Shown one piece after another: positions 1 to 9,301 of a stretch of 64,000 nucleotides of DNA; the stretch's first letter is position 1; each line of letters starts with the position of its first letter. Location of the stretch: positions 54,643 through 118,642 of the forward strand of contig JAQVCA010000010.1 in NCBI GenBank assembly GCA_028690035.1. Reading direction: 5' to 3'. The DNA is from Comamonas sp. GTDB lineage: Bacteria; Pseudomonadota; Gammaproteobacteria; Burkholderiales; Burkholderiaceae_C. Under the pieces are notes generated by a model. The model made no database searches. It saw nothing but the letters and a program-made list of their open reading frames with translations, and had not been told where the DNA came from. Position numbers and translations under genes: made by a program.

Positions 1-292
1 CACCCTGGGGCCCTGCGCCATTGCCCACGGCAACCTGGCCATCACCATCGATTCCACGCCGGTCATCAGTCAGCCCAACCCGCTGTCGCAGGGCCAGACC
101 GTGGTGCGCGAGAAGAGCAACATCCAGGTCACCCAGGAGCCGGGCAACGTCATCAATGTGCCGGCATCGCCCCAGTTGGCCGATGTGGTGCGCTCGCTCA
201 ACGCCCTGGGCGCCACACCGCAGGACCTGTTGGCGATCTTGCAAGCCATCAAAGCGGCAGGTGCTTTGAATGCAGAACTGGAGGTGCTATGA
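1..292 (+). CDS. flgI: Flagellar P-ring protein FlgI, C-terminal part
   Basis: Only the last ~96 codons are present, and the gene starts before the window. The reading frame beginning at base 2 gives a FlgI-type C-terminus: an ITIDSTPVISQPNPLSQGQT stretch, then ADVVRSLNALGATPQDLLAI and LQAIKAAGALNAELEVL. FlgI forms the periplasmic P ring around the flagellar rod in the peptidoglycan layer. The stop TGA at 290-292 overlaps the ATG of flgJ (ATGA), the usual translationally coupled flgI-flgJ arrangement. Confidence 0.93.
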   Translation, partial: TLGPCAIAHGNLAITIDSTPVISQPNPLSQGQTVVREKSNIQVTQEPGNVINVPASPQLADVVRSLNALGATPQDLLAILQAIKAAGALNAELEVL

Positions 293-1272
293 GCGCGCAA
301 ATTCTGGGCTACAACGCCAGCAATGCACTGGCCACCGATCTCAACTCGCTCAACGGCCTGAAGAACGAGGCCAACAACAAAAGCCCGCAGGCCGTGCGCG
401 AGGCAGCCAAGCAGCTTGAGTCGCTGTTCATGCGCGAGATGATCAAAAGCATGCGCGAGGCCACCATGAAAAGCGGCCTCATGGATGAAGAAGGTGGCGG
501 CGATCTGGCGCGCGATATGTACGACCAGCAGCTGTCGGTCACCATGGCTGGGTTGCCCGGGGGGCTGACGGCCTCGATCACGGCGCAGATTGCGCGCTCC
601 ATGGGCATCGACGAAAAAGAAGCCCTGGCAGGGCTGCAACAGCCCGTGGGCGGGGTGGAGGGCGGTCGGTTTTCTATGCCTTCCACCGTCAGTCTGGCGG
701 GTAAGAGCGGGCGTTTTGAACAATGGGCGGGTAAGTCGGGCCTGTTGGGCACAGCAGCCAATGCGCAGGTGCTCGACAGCTATGGTGCAGCCCCCAAAGG
801 GCGAGACAACTTTGTGCTTGCGCACAGCGCTGCCGCACAGCGCGTGGCGCAGGAAAGCGGCATTCCCGCGCACTACATGCTGGGCCAGGCCGGGCACGAA
901 ACCGGCTGGGGCAAGAGCGAGATCCGTGGCGCCGGTGGCACCAACTCCTTCAACCTGTTTGGCATCAAGGCCGGGCCGGGCTGGAAGGGCAAGGTGGCCG
1001 AGATCACCACCACCGAATACATCAATGGCCAGGCACAGAAGGTGAAGGCCAAGTTCCGCGCTTACGACTCGTACGAGGAGTCGTTCCGCGACTACGCGCG
1101 CCTGATCAGCCAGAACCCGCGCTACGCCCAGGCCATGCAAAGCACGGCCAGCGCCCACGACTACGCCCGAGCCTTGCAAAAGGCGGGCTATGCCACCGAC
1201 CCGCAGTACGCCAACAAGCTGTCGCGCGCCATCGAAAGCGCACGTGCAGTGCAGCGCGCCGACCAGGCCTGA
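289..1272 (+). CDS. flgJ: Flagellar rod assembly protein / peptidoglycan hydrolase FlgJ
   Basis: The 327-residue protein has the two-domain architecture of beta/gammaproteobacterial FlgJ. The N-terminal rod-binding scaffold (residues ~35-110) contains ESLFMREMIKSMREATMKSG and DMYDQQLSVTMAGLPGG. The C-terminal glucosaminidase domain (from ~170) contains LGQAGHETGWGKSEIRG, with the catalytic Glu in HETGWG, and NLFGIKAG. FlgJ caps the growing rod and cuts peptidoglycan so the rod can cross the periplasm. The start overlaps flgI by 4 bp. flgK follows after 53 bp on the same strand. Confidence 0.96.
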   Translation: MSAQILGYNASNALATDLNSLNGLKNEANNKSPQAVREAAKQLESLFMREMIKSMREATMKSGLMDEEGGGDLARDMYDQQLSVTMAGLPGGLTASITAQIARSMGIDEKEALAGLQQPVGGVEGGRFSMPSTVSLAGKSGRFEQWAGKSGLLGTAANAQVLDSYGAAPKGRDNFVLAHSAAAQRVAQESGIPAHYMLGQAGHETGWGKSEIRGAGGTNSFNLFGIKAGPGWKGKVAEITTTEYINGQAQKVKAKFRAYDSYEESFRDYARLISQNPRYAQAMQSTASAHDYARALQKAGYATDPQYANKLSRAIESARAVQRADQA

Positions 1273-1325
1273 GCGCAGGCCGTCGCCCCGACCCCATTCC
1301 CCTATTTACAAAGAGATAGCACACC

Positions 1326-3266
1326 ATGAGTCTCATGAACGTCGGCGTCTCCGCCCTGACCGCCAATCAGCAGGCCCTGACCACCACCGGGCACAACATT
1401 GCCAACGTCAACACCCCCGGTTACTCGCGCCAGACCGTCTATACCAAGGCGCTGGCGGGGCAATCTGGCTCGTGCGGAACGGGCTTCATCGGCAAGGGTG
1501 TGCAGGTGGCCACCGTGATGCGCAACTACAGCGCTTTGCTCAACCGCCAGTCCAACGCCGCCACCGCCACCCACGCAGCCGACAGCACGCGCCTGCAGGG
1601 CCTGATGCAGATGCAGGACGTCTTCAGCGGTGGCGATGGCAGCCTGGGCACCGCCATCAACAACGTCATGAACGCGTTTGTCGATGTGCAGGCCGCGCCG
1701 TCGGACGCCACGGGGCGCAACGTGGTGCTCACGCGCATGAGCGAGCTGGCGGCGCGCTTTCGCGCGGCCTCGGGCATGCTCGACGAGCAAAAGTATTCCA
1801 CCGAGCAGCAGCTGGGCAACGATGTGCTGCTGGTCAACGACCTGGCCACCCAGGTGGCCCAGCTGAACGTGCAGATTGGCCGTGCCCTGGCCTCGGGCCA
1901 CCAGCCCAATGACCTGCTCGATGCGCGCGACCAGGTCGTGCGTGACATCAATAAATACGTGCAAACCAGCCAGGTGGCCACCGAGGATGGCAGCATCAGC
2001 CTGTTTGTGGGTGGTACCCAGGCGCTGGTGCTGGGTGCCAGCGTGGGCCAGCTGAGTGTGGCCGAGCCCCAAGAATACCCCGGCAGCCAGAAGCTGGCGC
2101 TGTACTTTAGCCAGCCCAATGGCCAGCGCGTCGAACTGACCGCCGGCATGCTGGGCGGCGGTGAGGTCGCGGGGCTGCTGCAGTTCAACAACGAAGATCT
2201 GGTCGAAGGGCGCAACCTGCTCGGGCGTCTGGTGCTTGCCGTAGGCTATGAACTGAACGAGCAAAACAAGCGTGGCCTAGATCTGAATGGCAACCCGGGT
2301 AACGAGCTGTTCAGCTTGAGCACCCAGACCCAGGGCTACAGCAGTATTGCGGGCTACGACCCGAACGAGGACGGCAGCTTTGCCACGGCAACCCTGGTGA
2401 ATGCGCGCGATCTGAAACCCTCGGACTACAAAGTCGTCTTCAACGCCGACCAGGAGCCGAGCCTGATTCGCCTGTCCGACGGCAAGACGTTCGATCTGAC
2501 GGGGGTAGATTTGGAAGAGGGCTACCAAGCCGATGGGTTGCTGTTTACCGTGCCTGCGGACATCAGCGACGCGGCCCAGGAGGGGCAAAGCATCCTGTTC
2601 CAGCCGTTCAACCGCGCGGCCAGCGAAGTGCAGGCCAAGATGCACAACCCCGACGAGCTGGCCGTGGCCAGCGCCTTGACGGCCAACATCAACAAAAGTA
2701 ACGCTGGCACGCTGCAGCTGAGCTTTTTAGGTATCAGCGATCTGGCGGGAGCTATCCCCGATGAAGGCGATCCGCTGACCTTGACCTTCGATGGTGCGGG
2801 TGGCTACAGCTACCCTGGTGGGAGCGGCACCTATACCCCGGGCCAGCCCATCACCATCGACGGCTGGAGCATCACCCTCACGGGCACGCCAGCGGATGGT
2901 GACACCGTGGAAGTGGCCAACGCCAAGGATTTTGGTCAGGCCTACCGCCTCAATGCAGGCAACGCGGGCGCTTTCCTGGACATGCGCGACCAGACGCTGT
3001 TTGACGAGGGTACCTCACTGACCGATGGCTTCTCAGCCGCGATGGCCGTGGTGGGCACGCGCACGCAAAGCGCCCAGCTGGCCGAAAAGCTCTCGTCCAC
3101 CGTGGCGAACAACCTGGAGCTGGACCGCACCGCCATTTCTGGCGTCAACCTGGACGAAGAGGCCGCGCGCCTGCTGCAGTACCAGCAGGCCTACCAGGCC
3201 TCGTCCAAAGTGATTCAAATTGCACAAAGCCTGTTTGACAGCGTGTTGAACGCTGTGGGCCGCTGA
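1326..3266 (+). CDS. flgK: Flagellar hook-associated protein 1 FlgK
   Basis: The 646-residue protein begins MSLMNVGVSALTANQQAL, with TTTGHNIANVNTPGYSRQTV close behind, the N-terminal signature of FlgK. It ends with the heptad-rich DEEAARLLQYQQAYQASSKV and IQIAQSLFDSVLNAVG helix shared by hook and rod axial proteins. FlgK forms the first hook-filament junction ring and is secreted by the flagellar type III system. The ATG follows an A-rich AAAGAGATAGCACACC leader with a GAGA ribosome-binding site. The variable middle (residues ~400-560) holds beta-rich insertions typical of the exposed domain. Confidence 0.97.
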   Translation: MSLMNVGVSALTANQQALTTTGHNIANVNTPGYSRQTVYTKALAGQSGSCGTGFIGKGVQVATVMRNYSALLNRQSNAATATHAADSTRLQGLMQMQDVFSGGDGSLGTAINNVMNAFVDVQAAPSDATGRNVVLTRMSELAARFRAASGMLDEQKYSTEQQLGNDVLLVNDLATQVAQLNVQIGRALASGHQPNDLLDARDQVVRDINKYVQTSQVATEDGSISLFVGGTQALVLGASVGQLSVAEPQEYPGSQKLALYFSQPNGQRVELTAGMLGGGEVAGLLQFNNEDLVEGRNLLGRLVLAVGYELNEQNKRGLDLNGNPGNELFSLSTQTQGYSSIAGYDPNEDGSFATATLVNARDLKPSDYKVVFNADQEPSLIRLSDGKTFDLTGVDLEEGYQADGLLFTVPADISDAAQEGQSILFQPFNRAASEVQAKMHNPDELAVASALTANINKSNAGTLQLSFLGISDLAGAIPDEGDPLTLTFDGAGGYSYPGGSGTYTPGQPITIDGWSITLTGTPADGDTVEVANAKDFGQAYRLNAGNAGAFLDMRDQTLFDEGTSLTDGFSAAMAVVGTRTQSAQLAEKLSSTVANNLELDRTAISGVNLDEEAARLLQYQQAYQASSKVIQIAQSLFDSVLNAVGR

Positions 3267-3294
3267 TGTGTACGTGACGTAAGGAGTCTTTGCC

Positions 3295-4536
3295 ATGACG
3301 ATCTCCCGCTTGGGTACGGCCAATATGTACGACCGCACCATCCACAACATCAACAAACAGCAAAACGAGCTGGCCAGCCAGATGGAGCACACCTCGGCCG
3401 GGATGCGCGTGCTGCGCGCCAGCGACGACCCCGTGGCCGCCGCCCAGGCCGAGCGTGCGCGCAACCGCCTGGAGCGCATTGCCAGCGATCAGCGCGGTCT
3501 GGATGCGCAAAAAGCCACCATCGAGTACGGCGAATCCACCCTGGGTGAAATCAACGATGCGCTGCAGGCGTTTCGCTCGCTGATGGTGCAGGCCGGCAAC
3601 GGCGTGTACAACCAAGTGCAGCGCGACACCCTGGTCGAGCAGCTGTCCAGCCTGCGCGAGCAAATCTCTAAATACGCCAACCGCGTGGACAGCAATGGTC
3701 TGCCGCTGTTTCGGGGGCTGGACACGGCCACGGGCCTGCCCTTTCCCAACGACCAGGAGGGCATCCAGTCGGGCCAGCCCAACAACGGCGAGTTTTTCAT
3801 TGCCAACGCGCTCAACGGCGTGCAGGCGTTTTTCACCGGCAAAACGGGCAATGGCGTGCTGGAGATCGAGCCCTTCTTGCGCGACCCTGTCGATGACCCG
3901 GAGGGTGATCCCATCCCCAACCAGGGCAAGGCCCATGCCGATGTGGGCGTGATCAAAGACCCGGCGGCGGCTGCCGAAGTGACCGATCCCCTCACGATCA
4001 CCTTCCAGGACAACGCGGGCGTGCTGGAATATTCGGTCGATGACGGTGGCACTTGGCAGACCTACCAGGCGGGCGAGGCCATTGCGGTGGCCGGTATGGA
4101 GGTGACCATCAAGGGCGAGCCCAAAGCCGGTGACGGCTTCACCATCCGGCCCAGCCAGACCATTTCCACCTTTGAGGCCCTGGACCGCGCCATTGCCGTC
4201 GTGCGCGACAACGGCAACTTCGATGGCAGCACCGCCTACGGCACCTTGGCGCATGGCATCACCCAGTCGCTCACCGAGCTGGATACAGCACTGAACCGCG
4301 TCTCCACCGTACGCGGGCTGGCGGGCGATTTGCTCAACCAGGCCCAGCGCATGGGCAACACCTTGCTGGTGCGCGAAGAGCAGGTGGAAACGCAGCGCGT
4401 GGCGGCCGAGCAGTACGACGCCGAAGGCATGGTGCGCGCCATCGCGCAGATGCAGACGCAGCAGACCTCAGTGTCGGCGGCCTTGCAGTCGTACGCATCG
4501 ATCCAGAAACTGTCCTTGTTTAATTACATCAATTAA
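3295..4536 (+). CDS. flgL: Flagellar hook-associated protein 3 FlgL
   Basis: The 413-residue protein starts MTISRLGTANMYDRTIHNIN and carries the N-terminal helical FlgL/flagellin fold (residues 1-140, with LRASDDPVAAAQAERARNRL). The matching C-terminal helix is EEQVETQRVAAEQYDAEGM followed by QTSVSAALQSYASIQKLSLF. FlgL is the second junction protein between hook and filament. It lies 28 bp after flgK with an AAGGAG ribosome-binding site. It is longer than the ~300-residue enteric FlgL because of a central insertion (roughly residues 190-290), which is common in this family of bacteria. It is the last gene of this flagellar operon. Confidence 0.96.
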   Translation: MTISRLGTANMYDRTIHNINKQQNELASQMEHTSAGMRVLRASDDPVAAAQAERARNRLERIASDQRGLDAQKATIEYGESTLGEINDALQAFRSLMVQAGNGVYNQVQRDTLVEQLSSLREQISKYANRVDSNGLPLFRGLDTATGLPFPNDQEGIQSGQPNNGEFFIANALNGVQAFFTGKTGNGVLEIEPFLRDPVDDPEGDPIPNQGKAHADVGVIKDPAAAAEVTDPLTITFQDNAGVLEYSVDDGGTWQTYQAGEAIAVAGMEVTIKGEPKAGDGFTIRPSQTISTFEALDRAIAVVRDNGNFDGSTAYGTLAHGITQSLTELDTALNRVSTVRGLAGDLLNQAQRMGNTLLVREEQVETQRVAAEQYDAEGMVRAIAQMQTQQTSVSAALQSYASIQKLSLFNYIN

Positions 4537-4544
4537 GCCATTTG

Positions 4545-4570
4545 CGCTTGCTGGGTAAGCGTTAGCAGCT
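4545..4570. repeat. Dispersed intergenic repeat, copy 1 (half element)
   Basis: CGCTTG-CTGGG-TAAGCG forms a short hairpin and is followed by TTAGCAGCT. The same CGCTTRCTGGGTAAGCG plus AGCAGCT block recurs at about 36679-36704 (reverse orientation) and 41945-41970. Related AGCTGCT...GCGCTT arms occur at 14961-15036, 35017-35092 and 39704-39721. It sits just after the flgL stop. Confidence 0.7.
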
Positions 4571-4596
4571 ATTGAATTTATATTTTTGAGGCCGCT

Positions 4597-5817
4597 GTGC
4601 AATATGCTTTGAACGCCTTGGTCATGGGCTACCGACCGTTGTGGAGTGCCGAGCGCCGTATCTCTGGCGTGCAATTGTTTTTGCACGACAGCCCGGAGGA
4701 GTCGGTGGATGTGGCGCACCTGCTGCGCATCTTGCAAGAGACCTGGGCCCCCAGCGCACCGCGCCTGCTGCTGTCGCCGCAGTCACCGGCCCTGCTCAAG
4801 ACCTTGCTGGGCCTTATCCAGCCCTGCCCTTTCTGGGCGCTGGAAGTGCGCGGCGAGTGGTTGCAGTGGGATCCCGGGTTGCTGGCGCATGTGCAGTATG
4901 CTGCCGACAAGGGCGTGCGCCTGATCTGGCGCGGCCCCTACGACCGACTGCCCACGACGCAGGAGGCGAACCTGTTTGCCAGTGGTCTGCTTAGCCTGAA
5001 TCCGCAGGATGTGATCGAATTTCTGCGCAACCCGCAGCCGCTGGAGCAGTGCGCCTTTTTGGTCGAGCACCAGATGTACGAAGACCTGCACAGCCAGAGC
5101 CTGCTGCGCTGCTGTCTGGAGCGTTACCACGCCAGCGCGATTGCTGGTTGGCCTGATGAAGACGTGCTGCACCACCTGCGCGGTGCCAAGGCGCTGCAGC
5201 CCTCGCACGAGCATGTGCTGCGCCTGATGAAGGCCGTGGACGCCGACCAGCCGCTAGACAACTTTGAAGATATTCTGAGCGAAGACGCCCTGCTGGCCTA
5301 TCGCCTGATGCTGTTCGCTAATTCGGCGGCGATGGGCGCGCGCCATCCCATTGATTCGCTGCGCCGCGCGCTGGTCATGCTGGGTTATGGACCCCTGCAA
5401 AAGTGGCTGGGCAACGTGTTGGCGCATGCCTGTGAAGAACCCGACCTGCAGCCCGTGCGTCAGGCCATGGTGCACCGTGCGCAGTTGACCAGCCTGCTCC
5501 TGGATGCGGGCGTGAGCCAAGAGTTGCGCAGCGAGGTGTATCTGTGCGGGTTGTTCTCGCGCCTGGACGACATCCTGGGGGAGCCACTGGCCGACAGCCT
5601 GGCGCGCCTGCCCCTGTCCGAACGCATTGCCGATGCCGCGTTGCGCCAGGAAGGGCCGTACGCCGCCAGCCTGCAGCTGGCCATTGCGCTGGAAAGCGAA
5701 GGCAGTGCCAGCGCTGTGCGCGATTTGTGTGCGCAGTACGAGCTGTCGCTGGAGCATGTCAACCGCACCCTGCTGCGCCTGATCTGCAGCTGGCACAGCC
5801 AGGAACCACGTTGGTAG
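4597..5817 (+). CDS. HDOD domain protein with degenerate EAL-like N-terminus
   Basis: The 406-residue protein has an HDOD domain over roughly residues 205-400 (LRLMKAVDADQPLDNFEDIL, LLAYRLMLFANSA, RRALVMLGYGPLQKWLG). The N-terminal ~190 residues resemble the EAL-fold half of YuxH-type EAL-HDOD proteins, but I see no intact EAL motif, so no c-di-GMP phosphodiesterase activity is expected. Such proteins are thought to act as signalling scaffolds, and placement directly after flgL suggests a link to motility. The start taken is GTG at 4597. An in-frame ATG at 4624 (codon 10) is a plausible alternative. The exact role is not known to me. Confidence 0.75.
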   Translation: MQYALNALVMGYRPLWSAERRISGVQLFLHDSPEESVDVAHLLRILQETWAPSAPRLLLSPQSPALLKTLLGLIQPCPFWALEVRGEWLQWDPGLLAHVQYAADKGVRLIWRGPYDRLPTTQEANLFASGLLSLNPQDVIEFLRNPQPLEQCAFLVEHQMYEDLHSQSLLRCCLERYHASAIAGWPDEDVLHHLRGAKALQPSHEHVLRLMKAVDADQPLDNFEDILSEDALLAYRLMLFANSAAMGARHPIDSLRRALVMLGYGPLQKWLGNVLAHACEEPDLQPVRQAMVHRAQLTSLLLDAGVSQELRSEVYLCGLFSRLDDILGEPLADSLARLPLSERIADAALRQEGPYAASLQLAIALESEGSASAVRDLCAQYELSLEHVNRTLLRLICSWHSQEPRW

Positions 5818-5837
5818 CTGTCAGGTAGCAGCACGCC

Positions 5838-6590
5838 TTACCACTGCGGCGCAGCGTGCGCGCGCAGCTCGGCACGCAGCGCCAAGTGGTCGGGGCAGAC
5901 CTGTGCCACCCAGGCCCAGAAGCGCGGGCTGTGGTTCATCTCGTGCAGGTGCGCCAGCTCATGCGCCACCACGTAATCGAGCACCGGCAGGCGGTAGTGC
6001 AGCAGCTTGGCGTTGAGCATGATGCGCCCATCGCTGTGCGCGCTGCCCCAGCGCGTGCGCGCGCTGCTCAAGCGTAGGCTGAGCCAACGCACACCCAGCA
6101 GGGGCGCGTAGTGCTGCAGGCGTTCACTGAATAGCTGGTGTGCCTGGCGCAGCCACCAAGCCCAGGCCTGGGCGCGTAAATCGCTGGCGCTGGTGTGGGC
6201 GCTGCCGGGCAGGTGTACGGCCCATTGCCCGGGCCCGACGGCCAGCACCGCACCATGGCATGGTGCCGCCGGATGCAGCTGCAGGCGCAGACGTCCGCCC
6301 AGATAAGGCAGGTCGGTGTGCGGCTGTGGCTGCCAGACGATGCGCGGCTGCGCGGCCTGGCGCTGTTGCATGTGCTGCAGCTTGTCGGCAATCCAGCGTG
6401 CTTTGTCGTGCAGCACGCGCTCAATCGCACTGTGGCTGGCGCGCAATGGGGCGCGTACCGTCAGACCGTTGCTGCCCACTTCCAAGCCGATCGTACGCCG
6501 CTGGCTGCGCACCAGGGTGTAGGTCAGCGTGGCGCTGGCCGTGCTGCCTGGCAGTTGCATGTGATGCAGGGCAAGGGCTGTGCTGGCCAT
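5838..6590 (-). CDS. YgjP/WLM-type zinc metallopeptidase (DUF45)
   Basis: The protein has 250 residues when started at the ATG at 6590 (MASTALALHHMQLPG), 8 bp after the stop of the upstream acyltransferase. The open frame extends further upstream, but that part overlaps the acyltransferase coding sequence and looks non-coding. Near the C-terminus VAHELAHLHEMNHSPRFW supplies the HExxH-like zinc motif in the form HELAH, plus the downstream His typical of YgjP-like M48-superfamily proteins. The substrate is unknown. It forms a minus-strand operon with plsC and the GmhB-like gene. Confidence 0.88.
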   Translation of the reverse strand: MASTALALHHMQLPGSTASATLTYTLVRSQRRTIGLEVGSNGLTVRAPLRASHSAIERVLHDKARWIADKLQHMQQRQAAQPRIVWQPQPHTDLPYLGGRLRLQLHPAAPCHGAVLAVGPGQWAVHLPGSAHTSASDLRAQAWAWWLRQAHQLFSERLQHYAPLLGVRWLSLRLSSARTRWGSAHSDGRIMLNAKLLHYRLPVLDYVVAHELAHLHEMNHSPRFWAWVAQVCPDHLALRAELRAHAAPQW

Positions 6591-6597
6591 GCCGGTC

Positions 6598-7392
6598 TCA
6601 GGCGCTGACGTCCGGTGTTGGGGCGGGTGCAGCCACTGGTGCTGGGTAGGCTTCAGGGTCGAGGCGGCGCATTTCGGCCTCAATCCACTGCTGCACTTCA
6701 GCGGTGAGCTCTTCGTGCTTGCGCCCGGTGGTGGCAATGGGCGCGCCAATCGAGACCTCGACCACGCCAGGGCGGCGGACAAAGCCATTGCGCGGCCAGC
6801 AGCGTGCGCTGGTCACGGCCACGGGCACCACGGGCACGCCGCACATGATGGCCAGACGCGCGGCGCCGCTTTTGTACTCGCCCACCTGACCACGGCGCAC
6901 GCGGGTGCCTTCGGGGAACATGGCCACCCAGGTGCCCTGGCCGAGCAGGCGCTTGCCTTGCTCCACCACCTTGTGAAAAGCACGAATGCCGTCTTTGCGG
7001 TCGATGTGGATCATGTCCAGACTGCCAATCGACCAACCAAAAAACGGGATGCCCAGCAGCTCTTTTTTGAACACGTAGGCCATGCGGCGCGGCAAGATGT
7101 TGGGCAGCAAAAAGGTTTCGTAGGTTGATTGGTGCTTGACCAGCAGCACCACCCCCTGGTGGGGGTCGGTGGGCAGGTTATCCAGGCCCTGCACGCGGTA
7201 GCGCACACCGCAGAACCAGCGTGCGCTGTCCACACTCAGCAGCAGCCAGGCCCGCGCCACACGCCAGCGTGCGGCCAGGGGCAGACCCAGTACCCGCGCC
7301 AGCAGCACCCCCAGGGTGTAAGGGATCACGGTCAGGGCCATCCACACGGTGTGGAGCAGGGAACGCAAAAACAGCATGGCAAACGCAGACAA
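6598..7392 (-). CDS. plsC: 1-acyl-sn-glycerol-3-phosphate acyltransferase (PlsC family)
   Basis: The 264-residue membrane-associated enzyme has the PlsC signature blocks. LLVKHQSTYETF is the acceptor-site block I, in the HxxxxE form rather than the usual HxxxxD. MIHIDRKDGIRAF is block II. MFPEGTRVRRG is the FPEGTR glycerol-phosphate-binding block. The N-terminus has hydrophobic helices (MLFLRSLLHTVWMALTVIPY). It would acylate lysophosphatidic acid to phosphatidic acid at the inner membrane. The ATG at 7392 is used; an ATG at codon 6 is a possible alternative. It lies between the GmhB-like gene and the YgjP-like peptidase, a trio I know from other Burkholderiales. Confidence 0.93.
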   Translation of the reverse strand: MSAFAMLFLRSLLHTVWMALTVIPYTLGVLLARVLGLPLAARWRVARAWLLLSVDSARWFCGVRYRVQGLDNLPTDPHQGVVLLVKHQSTYETFLLPNILPRRMAYVFKKELLGIPFFGWSIGSLDMIHIDRKDGIRAFHKVVEQGKRLLGQGTWVAMFPEGTRVRRGQVGEYKSGAARLAIMCGVPVVPVAVTSARCWPRNGFVRRPGVVEVSIGAPIATTGRKHEELTAEVQQWIEAEMRRLDPEAYPAPVAAPAPTPDVSA

Positions 7393-7459
7393 GTCAAAAA
7401 ATCAGAAAGGGGCAGACCACGCGGCCCACACCCTGGGGCGCGGGTCAGCATGGCCGAGC

Positions 7460-8023
7460 TCAGGCCGAGGGCGGGCTGTACGCATCGGGCGTGGCCGCCA
7501 GGGCCTGTGCCAAAGCATGCCAGCTGGCATAGCGTGGCACTTGCGCACCTTCGGTACAGGCGCTGCAGGAGGGATGGCAATCGGGCAGGTGCACCAAGGC
7601 CACATGCGTGCCCAAGGCCTGTCCCGCCTGGATGTGGTGCTTGCACTGACCGATGACCCACATCTCCTGGGGCTCGGCCCCGTAGCGGGCGGCAATCTGC
7701 TCCAGCATGCCCGGGGCAGGCTTGCGGCAGGTACATCCCTCGGTGGGGGTGTGCGGACAGAAGAAGAACGCCTCAATGCGTGCCCCGGCGGCATGCAGCA
7801 CACGCTGAATGCGCTGGTGCAAGGCATTGAGTTCACCGATGTCCAGGCTGCCATGGCCCAGCCGGGGCTGGTTGGTGGCCTGCACCACATGCCAGCCGCT
7901 GTGGTGCAGCTGGGCAATGGCTTCCAAGATGCCGGGCTGGGGCTCCCACAGCCGGGCATCCAGAATGGCCCCCATGCTGTCTGGGTCCACATGGCCCAGA
8001 AAATCCAGAACTGCCAGTTTCAT
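7460..8023 (-). CDS. GmhB-like HAD-family protein lacking catalytic motifs
   Basis: The 187-residue protein (ATG at 8023, with AAGAGG upstream) has the overall layout of D-glycero-D-manno-heptose 1,7-bisphosphate phosphatase: VVQATNQPRLGHGSLD, the zinc-binding loop CPHTPTEGCTCRKPAPG, and a C-terminal AGQALGTHVALV block. The N-terminal HAD motif DxDGT is replaced by LDFLGH, so the general acid Asp is a Leu. The C-terminal GDSxxD motif has become GQCKHH, removing the Mg-binding acids. The zinc ligands remain. It is therefore probably a catalytically dead relative, or one with altered function. The frame is intact, so it is not an obvious pseudogene. Confidence 0.75.
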   Translation of the reverse strand: MKLAVLDFLGHVDPDSMGAILDARLWEPQPGILEAIAQLHHSGWHVVQATNQPRLGHGSLDIGELNALHQRIQRVLHAAGARIEAFFFCPHTPTEGCTCRKPAPGMLEQIAARYGAEPQEMWVIGQCKHHIQAGQALGTHVALVHLPDCHPSCSACTEGAQVPRYASWHALAQALAATPDAYSPPSA

Positions 8024-8077
8024 GTGCCGGGCCTCTTGCAAGGGGTCAATCGTGGCAACGTGCCGTCGGGCGGGGCA

Positions 8078-9301
8078 TCAGGCCCCTGTCCAGCGGCGCA
8101 GCACCAAGCTGGCGTTGGTGCCACCAAAGCCAAAGCTGTTGGACAGCACCTGGGTCAACTGCGCGTCGCGCGTGGTGGTGACCAGGGGCATCTCTGCCAG
8201 CAGCGGGTCGGGCGTTTCCACGTTGGCGGAACCGGCAATAAAGCCCTTGTTCAGCATGATTAGGCAGTAAATGGCTTCCTGCACGCCGGTGGCGCCCAGC
8301 GAGTGGCCGGTGAGCGATTTGGTGCTGGAAAACGGTGGCACGGCATCGCCAAACACGGCTTGCATGGCGCGCACTTCCTGCATATCGCCCACCGGCGTGG
8401 AGGTGCCGTGGGTGTTGATGTAGTCGATGGGGCCGTCCAGCCCTTCCATGGCCTGGCGCATGCAGGCCATGGCACCGTCACCCGAGGGGGCCACCATGTC
8501 TTCCCCGTCGCTGGTGGCGCCAAAGCCCACCACTTCACCCAAGATGGTGGCGCCGCGTGCCAGGGCGTGCTCCAGGCTTTCCAGCACCACCGCGCCGCCG
8601 CCGCCCGCAATCACAAAGCCGTCGCGGTTCGCGTCGTAGGCGCGCGAGGCCTTCTCGGGCGTGGCGTTGTATTTGCTGGACATGGCGCCCATGCCGTCAA
8701 ACAGCAGCGACATGCCCCAAGAGAGTTCTTCGCCACCGCCTGCAAACATCACGTCTTGCAGGCCGAAGGCGATTTGCTGCGCCGCCGCGCCAATGCAGTG
8801 CGCCGAGGTGGAGCAGGCCGAGGTGATGGAGTAGTTGATGCCCTTGACCTTGAAGTTGGTCGCCAGGCAGGCCGACACCGTGCTGCTCATGCAGCGCGTG
8901 ACCTGGTAGGGGCCGACGCGGCGAATGCCTTTTTCGCGCAGCGTGTCGGCGGCCTCGATTTGGTTGGCGGGCGAGCCGCCGCCCGAGCCCATGATGAGGC
9001 CGGTGCGCGGGTGGCTGACCTGTGCGGGCGTGAGGCCCGATTGGGCAATTGCGTCTTCCAGGGCGATTTGTGCGTAGGCCGCGGCGTCGCCCATAAAGCG
9101 CAGTTGCTTGCGGTCAATGCGCGCTTCCAGGTCGATGGTGGGCACGCCGCCCACCTGGCTGCGCAGGCCCAGCTCGGTGAATTTTTCCACCGCCTGGATG
9201 CCGCTGCGGCTCTCACGCAAGGCCACTTCCACGCTGGCCAGATCGTTGCCAATGCAGGACACAATGCCTGCGCCTGTAATGACGACGCGCCGTTTGCTCA
9301 T
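8078..9301 (-). CDS. fabB: 3-oxoacyl-[acyl-carrier-protein] synthase I FabB
   Basis: The 407-residue protein starts [20 protein letters not shown]. It carries the KAS active-site Cys in [16 protein letters not shown] and the two catalytic His regions, [14 protein letters not shown] and [16 protein letters not shown]. FabB elongates cis-3-decenoyl-ACP and is needed for unsaturated fatty acid synthesis. The ATG at 9301 overlaps the fabA stop by 4 bp, so the two are translationally coupled in the order fabA-fabB. An upstream in-frame extension lies within fabA and is not used. Confidence 0.97.
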   Translation of the reverse strand: MSKRRVVITGAGIVSCIGNDLASVEVALRESRSGIQAVEKFTELGLRSQVGGVPTIDLEARIDRKQLRFMGDAAAYAQIALEDAIAQSGLTPAQVSHPRTGLIMGSGGGSPANQIEAADTLREKGIRRVGPYQVTRCMSSTVSACLATNFKVKGINYSITSACSTSAHCIGAAAQQIAFGLQDVMFAGGGEELSWGMSLLFDGMGAMSSKYNATPEKASRAYDANRDGFVIAGGGGAVVLESLEHALARGATILGEVVGFGATSDGEDMVAPSGDGAMACMRQAMEGLDGPIDYINTHGTSTPVGDMQEVRAMQAVFGDAVPPFSSTKSLTGHSLGATGVQEAIYCLIMLNKGFIAGSANVETPDPLLAEMPLVTTTRDAQLTQVLSNSFGFGGTNASLVLRRWTGA

